A stretch of DNA of 64,000 nucleotides. It comes from Aquimarina megaterium XH134. GTDB lineage: Bacteria; Bacteroidota; Bacteroidia; Flavobacteriales; Flavobacteriaceae. Within the stretch, counting starts at the first letter, position 1. Every line of letters starts with the position of its first letter. Under the pieces are notes generated by a model. The model was given only the letters and a program-made list of their open reading frames with translations, searched no databases and was not told the DNA's origin. The stretch lies in the NCBI RefSeq assembly GCF_000520975.1, contig NZ_JACB01000055.1, forward strand, positions 1 through 64,000. The letters run 5' to 3'. Below are positions 9,544 through 18,346 of this stretch, piece by piece. The translations under genes and the position numbers were made by a program.

Positions 9544-9792
9544 TACTTTTACTTTTGGAGTAAAAGTAACAAAAAGGCCTTAATTGTATAGTTAAGATTA
9601 TCATAGTTTATACCTCAAAATTAAATTTATATCAAGTTTTCTTACGCACTGCGAACTTTCATTTTTTCCTCTGTTAATGTCTTTTATAATTAGCTGGTGC
9701 GGTTATAGGGATAAAAAATGTCATTATGATATAAAAACATAATTTTTTGTTTAAAGAATGGAACTCTGGGCGGAGTTGATCATTAAAAATGC

Positions 9793-9800
9793 TAAATTTG
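9793..9800 (+). promoter_or_regulatory. Bacteroidota -7 promoter element for recR
   Basis: TAAATTTG matches the TAnnTTTG consensus exactly and ends 7 nt before the recR ATG. A TTG lies 14 nt upstream, shorter than the usual spacing. Transcription would start almost at the ATG, suggesting a leaderless or nearly leaderless mRNA. Confidence 0.5.
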
Positions 9801-9807
9801 TTGCGCT

Positions 9808-10428
9808 ATGGAATTTTCTTCAAAATTATTAGAGAATGCAGTTTATGAAATGTCTCAATTACCAGGGATAGGAAAACGTACTGCACTTCGATTAGTATTA
9901 CATTTACTTAGGCAGCCAGAAACCCAGACCCAACACTTAACCAAAGCTTTGGGAGTATTGCGAGAGGATATTAAATTTTGCACTACATGTCATAGTATCA
10001 GTGATACAAATATTTGCGATATCTGTAGTAACCCAAGTAGAAATCGTGAAATTATCTGTGTAGTAGAAGATATACGAGATGTAATGGCTATAGAGAGTAC
10101 GGGTCAATTTAGAGGATTGTATCATGTTTTGGGAGGTAAGATAAGTCCATTAGATGGTATTGGTCCACAAGAATTAAATATTAGTTCTTTGATCGAGAAA
10201 GTTAAATCTGGAGAAATACAAGAATTGATATTTGCATTAAGTGCAACCATGGAAGGGGATACTACTAATTTCTATATGTATAAACAGTTAGAAGGAATAG
10301 ATATAAAAACCTCTACCATTGCCAGAGGAATTGGTGTTAATGATGAGTTAGAATATGCAGATGAAGTTACTTTGGGAAGAAGTATACTTAATCGAATTCC
10401 TTTTGAGAATGCATTAAAGAGTCCTTGA
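9808..10428 (+). CDS. recR: Recombination mediator protein RecR
   Basis: 206 aa. RecR works with RecO (and RecF) to load RecA at single-stranded gaps. The N-terminal helix-hairpin-helix (LPGIGKRTALRLVLHLL), the four-cysteine zinc site (CTTCHSISDTNICDIC, residues about 57-72), the Toprim domain (CVVEDIRDVMAIES) and the C-terminal Walker-B-like strand (ARGIGVNDELEYADEVTLGR) are all present in the usual order. Length and start fit the family. It is followed by the E2 gene after about 140 bp. Confidence 0.97.
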   Translation: MEFSSKLLENAVYEMSQLPGIGKRTALRLVLHLLRQPETQTQHLTKALGVLREDIKFCTTCHSISDTNICDICSNPSRNREIICVVEDIRDVMAIESTGQFRGLYHVLGGKISPLDGIGPQELNISSLIEKVKSGEIQELIFALSATMEGDTTNFYMYKQLEGIDIKTSTIARGIGVNDELEYADEVTLGRSILNRIPFENALKSP

Positions 10429-10566
10429 TTTGCATATATTTAGAAGTATCTGTAAACTTGAAGATATAGATGTTAAGTAAATTTTAATACGAAAAAAATA
10501 ATTTTTAAGCCGAATTTTAATTAAATTCGCAAAAAACATAACTTATAAACACTTTTGATTAAGAAT

Positions 10567-11901
10567 ATGGCAAAATTTGAGCTGAAACTTCCAAAAATGG
10601 GTGAGAGTGTTGCAGAGGCAACAATAACAACTTGGTTAAAAGAAGTTGGGGATACTATTGAATTAGATGATGCAGTTGTTGAAATAGCAACTGATAAAGT
10701 AGATAGTGAGGTGCCTAGTGAGGTAGAAGGTGTACTGGTAGAAAAACTTTTTGATGTTGATGATGTAGTACAGGTAGGCCAGGTTATAGCTGTAATAGAG
10801 ACTGAAGGTGAGGGAGCTATAGAATCAACTCCGCAAGAAACTACTGCCAAAGTAGAGGAAACTCCAAAAGAAGCAGAAGTATTAGAAACACAAATCGCAG
10901 AAACAGTAGTGGCAGGAAATGCAACCGATTTTTCTGGGAGTAGTAAGTTTTATTCTCCGTTAGTAAAGAATATTGCTGCGACAGAAAATGTTTCCTTAAA
11001 TGAATTAGAAGCTATTTCGGGAACAGGTAAGGATGGTCGTGTTACCAAAAATGATATTTTACAATTTGTAGATGATCGCAAAAACGGAAAAATAAAAACG
11101 CAGCCTGTAAAAGAAGAAATAAAGGCAAAACCAGAAGCAACTCCAGCTAAAAAGGAAGAAGTAGCTAAAGCAGCACCGGTTGTAGCATCAGGAGAAGACG
11201 AGATTATAGAAATGACCAGAATGGGCAAACTTATTGCACATCATATGGTCGAATCTGTACAGACTTCTGCTCATGTGCAGTCATTTATAGAAGCCGATGT
11301 AACCAATATCTGGAATTGGAGAAAGAAAGTAAAAGGAGATTTCATGAAGAGAGAAGGGGAGAACCTTACGTTTACTCCTATTTTTATGGAAGCAGTTGCT
11401 AAAGCATTAAAAGATTTCCCGATGATGAATATCTCTATCTCTGGAGATACAATTATCAAAAAGAAAAATATAAACCTGGGTATGGCAGCAGCTTTACCAG
11501 ATGGTAATTTAATTGTACCTGTGATTAAGAATGCAGATCAATTAAATTTGGTAGGAATGACCAAAGCGGTTAATGATCTTGCAAATAGAGCACGTAATAA
11601 CGCTTTAAAACCAGATGATATACAAGGCGGTACGTATACAGTAACTAATGTGGGTACATTCGGAAGCATTATGGGGACACCAATTATTAATCAACCACAG
11701 GTAGGTATTTTGGCTTTGGGAGCGATTAGAAAGGTTCCTGCTGTAATAGAAACACCAGAAGGGGACTTTATTGGTATTCGATATAAAATGTTCTTATCAC
11801 ACTCTTATGATCACAGAGTTGTTAACGGAGCGCTAGGAGGGCAGTTTGTACAACGTGTAAAAGACTATCTGGAAGCCTGGGATGTGAATAGAGAGTTTTA
11901 A
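10567..11901 (+). CDS. Dihydrolipoamide acyltransferase (E2) of a 2-oxoacid dehydrogenase complex
   Basis: 444 aa from the ATG at 10567; a TTG four codons upstream is less likely. Domains: lipoyl domain (residues 1-80, lipoyl lysine in EIATDKVDSEVP), acidic Ala/Glu-rich linker, E3-binding domain (FYSPLVKNIAATENVSL.. GKDGRVTKNDI, about 122-162), a second linker, and the CoA-dependent acyltransferase domain (about 215-444). The active-site motif reads DHRVVNGA, with Asn where many E2 proteins have Asp; the catalytic His is kept. It probably serves the branched-chain or a similar 2-oxoacid dehydrogenase rather than pyruvate dehydrogenase, since it has one lipoyl domain and is not beside pdh genes (inference). 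E1 and E3 are not nearby. Confidence 0.92.
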   Translation: MAKFELKLPKMGESVAEATITTWLKEVGDTIELDDAVVEIATDKVDSEVPSEVEGVLVEKLFDVDDVVQVGQVIAVIETEGEGAIESTPQETTAKVEETPKEAEVLETQIAETVVAGNATDFSGSSKFYSPLVKNIAATENVSLNELEAISGTGKDGRVTKNDILQFVDDRKNGKIKTQPVKEEIKAKPEATPAKKEEVAKAAPVVASGEDEIIEMTRMGKLIAHHMVESVQTSAHVQSFIEADVTNIWNWRKKVKGDFMKREGENLTFTPIFMEAVAKALKDFPMMNISISGDTIIKKKNINLGMAAALPDGNLIVPVIKNADQLNLVGMTKAVNDLANRARNNALKPDDIQGGTYTVTNVGTFGSIMGTPIINQPQVGILALGAIRKVPAVIETPEGDFIGIRYKMFLSHSYDHRVVNGALGGQFVQRVKDYLEAWDVNREF

Positions 11902-11925
11902 GAAACATTATTCTAAAATAAATAC

Positions 11926-11957
11926 AAACCACGATAATAGTTATCGTGGTTTTTTTT
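11926..11957. terminator. Intrinsic terminator after the E2 gene, shared with the MFS gene
   Basis: A 12-bp perfect stem (AAACCACGATAA / TTATCGTGGTTT) with a 3-nt loop followed by a T run lies between convergent genes. Confidence 0.85.
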
Positions 11958-11993
11958 ATATAAGTAATTTTATTTTTTGAGATTTTCTTATAC

Positions 11994-13256
11994 TTACTTT
12001 TTTTGTGTACTATATAATTTGTAATAATACCAGGCAGCTAGGCCACCAATAAAAGAAAATAAAGCTAACATCCAGAATACATGTTGGTGTCCTTCGGGTC
12101 CTGGTGAATTTTCTAGAAGATATCCCATTGCTGGCCCTGCAAATATATCAGGAGTATAGCCTATAAGAGAAATAATCCCAACAGCAGTTCCTGTAAGAAC
12201 CAATGGGATTTTTCCTCGCTGCATTACTGCAAAGTATAAAGAACGAGCTGCATACACTCCTGTTGCTACTACTAAAATTGATATAAAAAATAAAATTGTT
12301 GCAGAATCTGAAATTATACCAGAGGCAAACAATAATGCTCCGAAGAATGAGACTATAAAACTAATAAGTAGCCAAAAGGTGGTTTGTGAACGGTCGGCTA
12401 ATATTCCGATTAAAACTCCAATAATGGGTCGGATAAATAACAAAAATGTACCCACTTGAGCCGATTGCACTTGATCATATAGCATAACATCTTTAGCATA
12501 TAATGAAAATACATCGGTAATTTTGTAGCCTACATAAGCGCATAGAATAATAATCATGAGCAACCAAACAGAAGGTAAGCGCAATACTTCTTGAACTTGA
12601 GATATTGTGATTTTCTCTACTGTAATTTGTTTTTCTAATTCATGACCCATTTTCATAAATAACCAAACTAATACTCCTACAATACTAACAAGCCCAGAGG
12701 ATACTAAGATTACATATTTAAAAGCAGCTTTGCTTTCGGCAGTAGTCACTTCAGAGATTTCTGAAGTAATAAATAGCGAAAAAATAAATACTCCCAAGAC
12801 TCCAAATAAAGCGCCAACTAATCCTCGGCCGCCATCTAAAAACCCAAACGCTTTACCTTGAGAAGTGTTGCCGCCCCAAACGCGAGTAGCTTTAATCATG
12901 GGAGCCCAGAATAAAAATATAGTAGTGAACCCCCAATAACCATAAAGTGCTTTTAATACTGTATAATTGGGGAAACTGGCATATATTAATCCTCCCAAAG
13001 CGGTCATCCATAGTGCTGTTGCTATTAATTTTCTTGGAGGAAACTTATCCGCTAAGGCGCCTCCAAAAAGATAGGATATTAGAGCTACAATTCCATAAAT
13101 AGAGAAACATATACCTAACTGAATATTATCTAAATTAAATACCTCAAGTACTGTTGGTCTAAATACTCGTGAAAGAACAAATGGAAGGATAAAAACGGAT
13201 TCTCCTGCTAAAATGACCAGTAAGAGAAAATACCATGGTGGTTTTGTATGATTCAT
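11994..13256 (-). CDS. MFS transporter
   Basis: 420 aa when started at the ATG of MNHTKPPWYF (13254-13256). An in-frame ATG 34 codons upstream would add a charged extension that does not fit a membrane protein start. About twelve hydrophobic segments are seen, with the MFS loop motif GGALADKFPPRKL between segments 2 and 3 and its counterpart GILADRSQ in the second half. The substrate cannot be inferred. It is monocistronic and ends at the shared terminator. Confidence 0.85.
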   Translation of the reverse strand: MNHTKPPWYFLLLVILAGESVFILPFVLSRVFRPTVLEVFNLDNIQLGICFSIYGIVALISYLFGGALADKFPPRKLIATALWMTALGGLIYASFPNYTVLKALYGYWGFTTIFLFWAPMIKATRVWGGNTSQGKAFGFLDGGRGLVGALFGVLGVFIFSLFITSEISEVTTAESKAAFKYVILVSSGLVSIVGVLVWLFMKMGHELEKQITVEKITISQVQEVLRLPSVWLLMIIILCAYVGYKITDVFSLYAKDVMLYDQVQSAQVGTFLLFIRPIIGVLIGILADRSQTTFWLLISFIVSFFGALLFASGIISDSATILFFISILVVATGVYAARSLYFAVMQRGKIPLVLTGTAVGIISLIGYTPDIFAGPAMGYLLENSPGPEGHQHVFWMLALFSFIGGLAAWYYYKLYSTQKK

Positions 13257-13378
13257 AAAGTATAGAAGTGGATTAGACTTTTTAAGTCTAAATATATAGA
13301 TTTCTATGTGAAATACGTTTTCAAAGTATATGACAAAAAATAATTGTTCCCGATTCAAAATTATATTATCAGGTTACT

Positions 13379-13417
13379 ATTAGACCTCACAGGTTTCTAA
13401 AACCTGTGAGGTCTAAT
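13379..13417. repeat. Perfect 18-bp hairpin repeat
   Basis: ATTAGACCTCACAGGTTT at 13379-13396 is the exact reverse complement of 13400-13417, with a 3-nt loop (CTA). It lies between the MFS gene and the end of the metal operon. Its GC-rich core stands out from the AT-rich surroundings, and I recall closely similar sequences scattered in flavobacterial genomes, so it is probably a dispersed palindromic element rather than a normal terminator. No T tract follows on either strand. Confidence 0.6.
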
Positions 13418-13465
13418 AAAGAAATCACTTCGGTATATAAAATCAAAACTTTTAGGAAGTATAAC

Positions 13466-13840
13466 TCAAATACTATCCTTCTTTTTAAAACTTTTACTGT
13501 GCTTTACATCTATAGTTTCTAATTCTTCATTTACAACCAGATTATATGTATAGTGAGATTCAACATCTGTTAATGGGATAAGGATTAATATTTGTACTTT
13601 ACTTTTGGCAGGGATATTTTTAATAATAGGTCGTTGGGCACTCTTGCGATATCCAGTCGGATTTACTTTTAAAAATACACTCTTATCTGTATCCGTGTCA
13701 TTTTGGATGTATATGATTGTTCTTTTTTTCTGCTTATCTTCTACTAAGCGAACAGGTTTTTCCTGAGTATAGGAAGTGTAGCTTATTAAATAAAATAAAA
13801 TGGATAGTAATATAAAATTCCTTTTTAAAGATGCAAACAT
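13466..13840 (-). CDS. Small secreted protein of unknown function, last gene of metal operon
   Basis: 124 aa with a signal peptide (residues 1-25, ending YTSYTQ). The mature part is a predicted beta-rich domain with many Lys and Ile/Val alternations (TIIYIQNDTDTDKSVFLKV). It lies 29 bp after the second permease gene on the same strand, so it is probably transcribed with the transporter. I do not recognise a family. It could be a periplasmic or surface accessory protein of the metal system (inference from position only). Confidence 0.65.
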   Translation of the reverse strand: MFASLKRNFILLSILFYLISYTSYTQEKPVRLVEDKQKKRTIIYIQNDTDTDKSVFLKVNPTGYRKSAQRPIIKNIPAKSKVQILILIPLTDVESHYTYNLVVNEELETIDVKHSKSFKKKDSI

Positions 13841-13869
13841 TTCCCTTTTTTCCTTTAAATATACGAGTT

Positions 13870-15030
13870 TTAACCTCTAAACAGGAAAAACCTATCCTTC
13901 ATGTTTTCGATTTCAGCATTTTTATTAGTTACAATATAATCAATTGCTTCTGTTGTAAAATTTTTCCCTTTTTTAGTTAAAGAAACAATATCATTATTAA
14001 TCGTAATCATATTGTTTTTAAGTGCCAGATTCAAAACAGATTTTGATTGTACCTTCTGCCAATTAATATGTTCATTTAAATGTTTTACATGCCGTTCTTC
14101 CTCTTCTTGGTGGTTTCCCAAGTGTAGAAGAAAGGTGAGTAAGGAAACCTCGATACGTTGTTGTTTTTGTCTATACAACACAGAAAACAAGCCTTTGTTG
14201 GGAGCAAATAGGTATACGAATAAGAAAACTAATCCTAATACTGTAGTCATTGATCCAGAAATAGATGTGTCTAACGCATGTGCTACCCAATATCCTATAA
14301 TGGCGCTACTTACTCCAAATATAACAGATAACAGAAGCATTTTTTTTAAGTCATTTGTTAGTAAATAAGCAGTAGCTGCAGGAGCAATCATTAATGCAAT
14401 GACTAAAATAGCACCAACTGCATCAAAAGCACCTACCGTAGTGATTGATGAAACCGTCATTAGTCCATAATGCATAACTACAGGGGATAACCCAAGAGCA
14501 GAAGCTAAACCTGCATCGAATGTGCTTACTTTTAGTTCCTTAAAAAATGCAAATAACAGCCCTAATGTGATCAGTAATATAGTGCCTATAATCCATAAAG
14601 ATTTAGGGCCTACATCTGTACCTCCTATAAGTAATCGATCAAAGGGGGCAAAGGCAAGTTCTCCTAATAATACGGCATCAACATCTAGGTGTACATCATT
14701 TGCATTTTGTGCAATAAGTATGATACCAATACTAAAAAGGGCAGGAAAAACGAGACCTATAGCGGTATCTTCTTTTACTAAGCCTGTCTTTTGGATAAAC
14801 TCTACCAATACTACAGTAACGACACCACTTGCAGCAGCAAGAATGATCAATAAAGGAGACGATAAGTCATGAGTAATAAAAAAACCGATTACAATACCTG
14901 GCAGGATAGAATGACTGATTGCATCAGTGATTAATGCCATTTTTCGTAATACTAAAAAAGTTCCTGGAATAGCACAAGCTATTGCTACCAAGCTGGCAAT
15001 TAGTTGTATTTCTATCTGTGCGTTACTCAT
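13870..15030 (-). CDS. Metal ABC transporter permease (TroD-like) with C-terminal winged-helix-like extension
   Basis: 386 aa. Residues 1 to about 275 form the ABC-3 (ZnuB/TroC/TroD) permease with about eight or nine membrane segments; ISHSILPGIVIGF near residue 38 and GAFDAVGAILVIALMIAPAA are family signatures. It pairs with the adjacent permease to form the channel for Mn, Zn or Fe. After the last membrane segment (APNKGLFS) comes about 110 residues of hydrophilic sequence including VLNLALKNNMITINNDIVSL, which resembles a winged helix (recognition helix, then wing with a polar hairpin). The start codon overlaps the end of the upstream permease gene by 8 bp, so the two are translationally coupled. 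Confidence 0.88.
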   Translation of the reverse strand: MSNAQIEIQLIASLVAIACAIPGTFLVLRKMALITDAISHSILPGIVIGFFITHDLSSPLLIILAAASGVVTVVLVEFIQKTGLVKEDTAIGLVFPALFSIGIILIAQNANDVHLDVDAVLLGELAFAPFDRLLIGGTDVGPKSLWIIGTILLITLGLLFAFFKELKVSTFDAGLASALGLSPVVMHYGLMTVSSITTVGAFDAVGAILVIALMIAPAATAYLLTNDLKKMLLLSVIFGVSSAIIGYWVAHALDTSISGSMTTVLGLVFLFVYLFAPNKGLFSVLYRQKQQRIEVSLLTFLLHLGNHQEEEERHVKHLNEHINWQKVQSKSVLNLALKNNMITINNDIVSLTKKGKNFTTEAIDYIVTNKNAEIENMKDRFFLFRG

Positions 15031-16153
15031 TCTCTTCTTTTGTTAATTGATCATATAAATTGGAAGCAGTTTTATATCCAGACTCGGTTAGAGACCACAT
15101 ACTGCCCTCAATTTTTACATAATCTTTATCTTCTAGTTTTTGAAGTGACTTTCTGGTGAACCCCTGAAAGTTATTCAGAATTTTAATTGCATGTGGATGT
15201 GCAATGTTTTCGTGTGTACTAGCAATATTATACATAAAAGATAATGTTTTATGCAATTGAAGGTCATTTCTGTTTTTTCTAAACCGTATTTCTCTAAATA
15301 ATAGCCCTCGACCGGGAGAAAAAATAAAAGAAAATAGTACAAAAACACCAGCAACCAGTACAATTACAGGTCCTGTAGATAAGTTATTATGACTGGCACT
15401 GATAGCAGTCCCGAAAACTCCGGAGAATGCGCCAAAAATCGCTGCCAGAATAACCATTACAGCTAAATTGTTTGTCCATTGTCTAGCCGCAGCAGCGGGA
15501 GCTAATAACATAGCGCTCATTAATACTACGCCTACGGTTTGTAGTCCTAATACGATTGCAATTACAATAAATGTGGTGATAAGAATATCTAAGAATTTGG
15601 TGTTAAACCCTAATGTCTTAGTGTAATCAGCATCGAATAATAATAGTTTGAGTTCTTTCCAAAATAATAATAAAACTACCAAGCTGATTCCTGTAACAGT
15701 GATCATAAGCCATACATCACTTTCTAAAAGTGTGGCTGCCTGTCCAAAAAGGTAGCTTTCTAAACCGGCCTGATTAGCGTTGGGCATTTTCTGGATATAG
15801 GTTAGTAATAACATTCCGAACCCAAAGAATAATGATAAAATAAGACCTAAAGCTGTATCAGATTTCAGGTGTGTTTTACTAGTGATACCACGAATCCAAA
15901 AAGTACCAATTAAACCACTAATTAATGCTCCTAATAGAAATGCAGAGCTATTTTTTGTGCCAATAATTAGAAAAGCGATGGCAATGCCTGGCAATGCGGC
16001 ATGAGAAATTGCATCTCCTAATAAACTTTGTTTACGCAATACTGCAAAACTACCTAACATGCCACAGATGGCGCCAAGTACTGCTGTACCTAATGTAATA
16101 GTACGTAAGGTGTAATCTGTAAAGACAAGTTCTATGTATTCTTTTATATCCAT
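15023..16153 (-). CDS. Metal ABC transporter permease (TroC-like) with C-terminal winged-helix-like extension
   Basis: 376 aa. The ABC-3 family membrane part (about residues 1-280) shows LLGDAISHAALPGIAIAFL and QTVGVVLMSAMLLAPAAAA. The remaining ~95 residues are cytoplasmic and read as a winged helix: NFQGFTRKSLQKLEDKDYV followed by EGSMWSLTESGYKTASNLY, the pattern of DtxR/MarR-like wings. This recalls chlamydial YtgC, whose C-terminus is a DtxR-like repressor (YtgR). It begins 5 bp after the ATPase gene stop and overlaps the next permease, so both belong to one operon. Confidence 0.88.
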   Translation of the reverse strand: MDIKEYIELVFTDYTLRTITLGTAVLGAICGMLGSFAVLRKQSLLGDAISHAALPGIAIAFLIIGTKNSSAFLLGALISGLIGTFWIRGITSKTHLKSDTALGLILSLFFGFGMLLLTYIQKMPNANQAGLESYLFGQAATLLESDVWLMITVTGISLVVLLLFWKELKLLLFDADYTKTLGFNTKFLDILITTFIVIAIVLGLQTVGVVLMSAMLLAPAAAARQWTNNLAVMVILAAIFGAFSGVFGTAISASHNNLSTGPVIVLVAGVFVLFSFIFSPGRGLLFREIRFRKNRNDLQLHKTLSFMYNIASTHENIAHPHAIKILNNFQGFTRKSLQKLEDKDYVKIEGSMWSLTESGYKTASNLYDQLTKEENE

Positions 16154-16158
16154 AGTTC

Positions 16159-16899
16159 TTACTGTTGTATACTAACCTTGTAATTAATTCCGTAGGTTTT
16201 GGTTAAATTGTCATCATTAAAAATGTCTTTTACCGGTCCGGTAGCGATCTTTTTTACATTAAGGAAAGTAACCCAATCAAAGTATTCTGGTACAGTTTGT
16301 AAATCATGATGTACGACAATTACTGTTTTACCAGCTTTCCTAAGTTCTTTTAAGATATTAATAATTGCCTTTTCTGTAGTGGCATCGACTCCTTGAAAAG
16401 GTTCATCCATAAAATAGATAGATGCATTTTGAACTAAAGCTCTTGCCAAAAAAATACGTTGTTGCTGTCCTCCCGAAAGCTGACTTATCTGTCTGCTTTT
16501 AAAAGAAAGCATACCTACTTTTTCTAATGCTTCAAGAGCAGCTTTTTTTTGTTTTTGCCCTGGTCTTTTGATCCATCCCAAACTCCCATAAGTTCCCATC
16601 ATTACTACATCTAGTGCAGTGGTCGGGAAATCCCAGTCTACACTCCCTTTTTGAGGAACATAAGCTACCAGTGAACGTTGTTTCTTGTAAGGTTTCCCAT
16701 AAATTTGAGTACTTCCTGCAATGGGTTTAATGATATCTAAAATCGATTTTATCAAAGTAGATTTTCCTGCTCCGTTTGGCCCTACAATAGCCATAAGTAC
16801 ACCTTCTGGTATAGCAAGGTCAATATCCCATAGTACAGGTTTGTAATTGTAAGCTACAGTTAAATCATCTATTTGAACTGCGATTTTTTGTTCTTTCAT
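16159..16899 (-). CDS. Metal ABC transporter ATP-binding protein (TroB-like)
   Basis: 246 aa, a single nucleotide-binding domain. Walker A is GPNGAGKST (about residues 40-48), the signature is LSGGQQQR, Walker B is IYFMDEPFQG, and the switch His is in VIVVHHDL. The sequence groups with the ZnuC/TroB/MntB class. It powers import by the two downstream permeases. A 48-bp gap separates it from the binding-protein gene upstream and 5 bp from the first permease. Confidence 0.93.
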   Translation of the reverse strand: MKEQKIAVQIDDLTVAYNYKPVLWDIDLAIPEGVLMAIVGPNGAGKSTLIKSILDIIKPIAGSTQIYGKPYKKQRSLVAYVPQKGSVDWDFPTTALDVVMMGTYGSLGWIKRPGQKQKKAALEALEKVGMLSFKSRQISQLSGGQQQRIFLARALVQNASIYFMDEPFQGVDATTEKAIINILKELRKAGKTVIVVHHDLQTVPEYFDWVTFLNVKKIATGPVKDIFNDDNLTKTYGINYKVSIQQ

Positions 16900-16947
16900 G
16901 TAAACAATTTTTATTCAATATAATCACTACAAATTATTTGTTTACTA

Positions 16948-17865
16948 TTACTTCAACGCATTTATAATTGTATTGACATTATATTCAAACATCCCAATAT
17001 AGGTACCTTCTTTTGTTTCTGCATTACCTAGCGCATCAGAAAACAATGTTCCGCCAATGGCTACTTCATGATTCTTTGATTTTACTGCAGCTTGTAAGGC
17101 TTCAATAGTTCGTTTAGGTACAGAGCTTTCTACAAAAATAGCTTTTACTTTCTTCTCAATAATAAAGTTAGCTAATTTTTGAACATCCTGTACTCCAGCT
17201 TCTGTAGCAGTAGATAACCCCTGTAAACCAACTACATCAAAATCATATGCTTTTCCAAAATAACTAAAAGCATCGTGTGCTGTAACGAGAATTCGCTTTT
17301 CTTTTGGTAAGGTTGCTATGGTGTTTTTTAATTTGTTTTCTAATTCATCAAGCTTAGTTAAGTATGTTTTTCCGTTGGCTTTAAAAACTTCAGCATTTTT
17401 TGGATCTATCTCTGTGAGTTTGTGGGTAACGAACGTCGTTATGATTTTCCAGTTTTTTACACTAAACCATATATGGGGGTCGTAATTAGAAGCAAAATAA
17501 TCAGAACCGATTAATGTATTTTTATCTAAACTTTCTCCTATAGCTATGGTATTAATATCCTGATGTTTCATTTTTTCAAATACTTCTACCAGTTTTCCTT
17601 CCAGGTGTAAACCGTTATAAAAAATTACATCGGCATTCACTAATTTAGATACATCTCCCTCGCTGGCTTTATATAAATGAGGATCGACACCACTTCCCAT
17701 TAATCCTTCGACTTCAATTAGATCTCCACCTATATTTTTAACCATATCAGTGATCATAGAGGTGGTAGTGACCACTTGTAGTTTTTGATTTTTATCTTTT
17801 ACTTCTTTTTTACAGGAGAAAAACGTGAAAACCAGAAGTAATAGCATTAATTTTTTATGAATCAT
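16948..17865 (-). CDS. TroA/ZnuA-type metal-binding lipoprotein
   Basis: 305 aa. A lipoprotein signal (LLLLVFTFFSC, Cys18) anchors it to a membrane. The cluster A-1 metal ligands are visible: His63 in DPHLY, His131 in DPHIW, His197 in VTAHDAF and Asp277 in FSDALG. A third ligand of His rather than Glu, with no His-rich loop, matches Treponema TroA, which binds Zn and Mn, better than PsaA-type Mn proteins. The stretch GLQGLSTATEAGVQDVQ is also TroA-like. It overlaps the upstream thioredoxin gene by 11 bp. The true metal cannot be fixed from sequence. Confidence 0.9.
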   Translation of the reverse strand: MIHKKLMLLLLVFTFFSCKKEVKDKNQKLQVVTTTSMITDMVKNIGGDLIEVEGLMGSGVDPHLYKASEGDVSKLVNADVIFYNGLHLEGKLVEVFEKMKHQDINTIAIGESLDKNTLIGSDYFASNYDPHIWFSVKNWKIITTFVTHKLTEIDPKNAEVFKANGKTYLTKLDELENKLKNTIATLPKEKRILVTAHDAFSYFGKAYDFDVVGLQGLSTATEAGVQDVQKLANFIIEKKVKAIFVESSVPKRTIEALQAAVKSKNHEVAIGGTLFSDALGNAETKEGTYIGMFEYNVNTIINALK

Positions 17866-18334
17866 TTTTAGAAAGTTTATTTAATATTTTGATAAGTTCT
17901 TTAGCACTTAAAAAAGACTGCTGTTGAAATATGATTTCGTATTTGTGATTTAGAATTGCCAATGTTGGATAGCCAATTTGGTTATTAACTGTAGCAAGTT
18001 CTCTGGCTAATTGATGTACTCCAGTTTTATTTCCGTTAGGTTGAAAACGAAAGGAGGTGTTTAGAAAATGTATGGTTTCACGACTTTCACCATTTAGTGA
18101 AGCGAAATAGAAATTTTCGTTTAATTGTTGTATAATATCATTATTCTTAAAAGTTGTATTTTCCATATTCTTACAATACATGCACCAATCGGTATGAATA
18201 AATACGACCAGAGGTTTAGGGGCAGTAGTCATTTTGTTTTCTATGGACTCAAAAGAATCAATTTGTAACTGTGCTGTTACATTTTGATTTAGAAGGCATA
18301 ATATAAAGAATGATATGATATAAAAAGCTTTCAT
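17855..18334 (-). CDS. Exported thioredoxin-like protein
   Basis: 159 aa with a signal peptide (about 1-21, ending QNVTAQ). It has the thioredoxin active site WCMYCKNM (CxxC) after VVFIHTD and the cis-proline strand GYPTLAIL, as in the thioredoxin_7/DUF255-like families. It should act in the periplasm as a reductant or disulfide handler. It sits between the TonB receptor (12 bp gap) and the binding protein (11 bp overlap), so a role in metal uptake is likely, such as reducing the CxxC of the receptor plug or handling oxidised metal (inference). Confidence 0.82.
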   Translation of the reverse strand: MKAFYIISFFILCLLNQNVTAQLQIDSFESIENKMTTAPKPLVVFIHTDWCMYCKNMENTTFKNNDIIQQLNENFYFASLNGESRETIHFLNTSFRFQPNGNKTGVHQLARELATVNNQIGYPTLAILNHKYEIIFQQQSFLSAKELIKILNKLSKNDS

Positions 18335-18346
18335 TTTGTATTGAAT

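Noticed and set aside
11800..11850. DHRVVNGA in E2, Asn for Asp, as a dead enzyme
   Set aside because: The catalytic His is kept and I recall Asn here in other flavobacterial E2 proteins, so it looks like a family trait rather than a defect.
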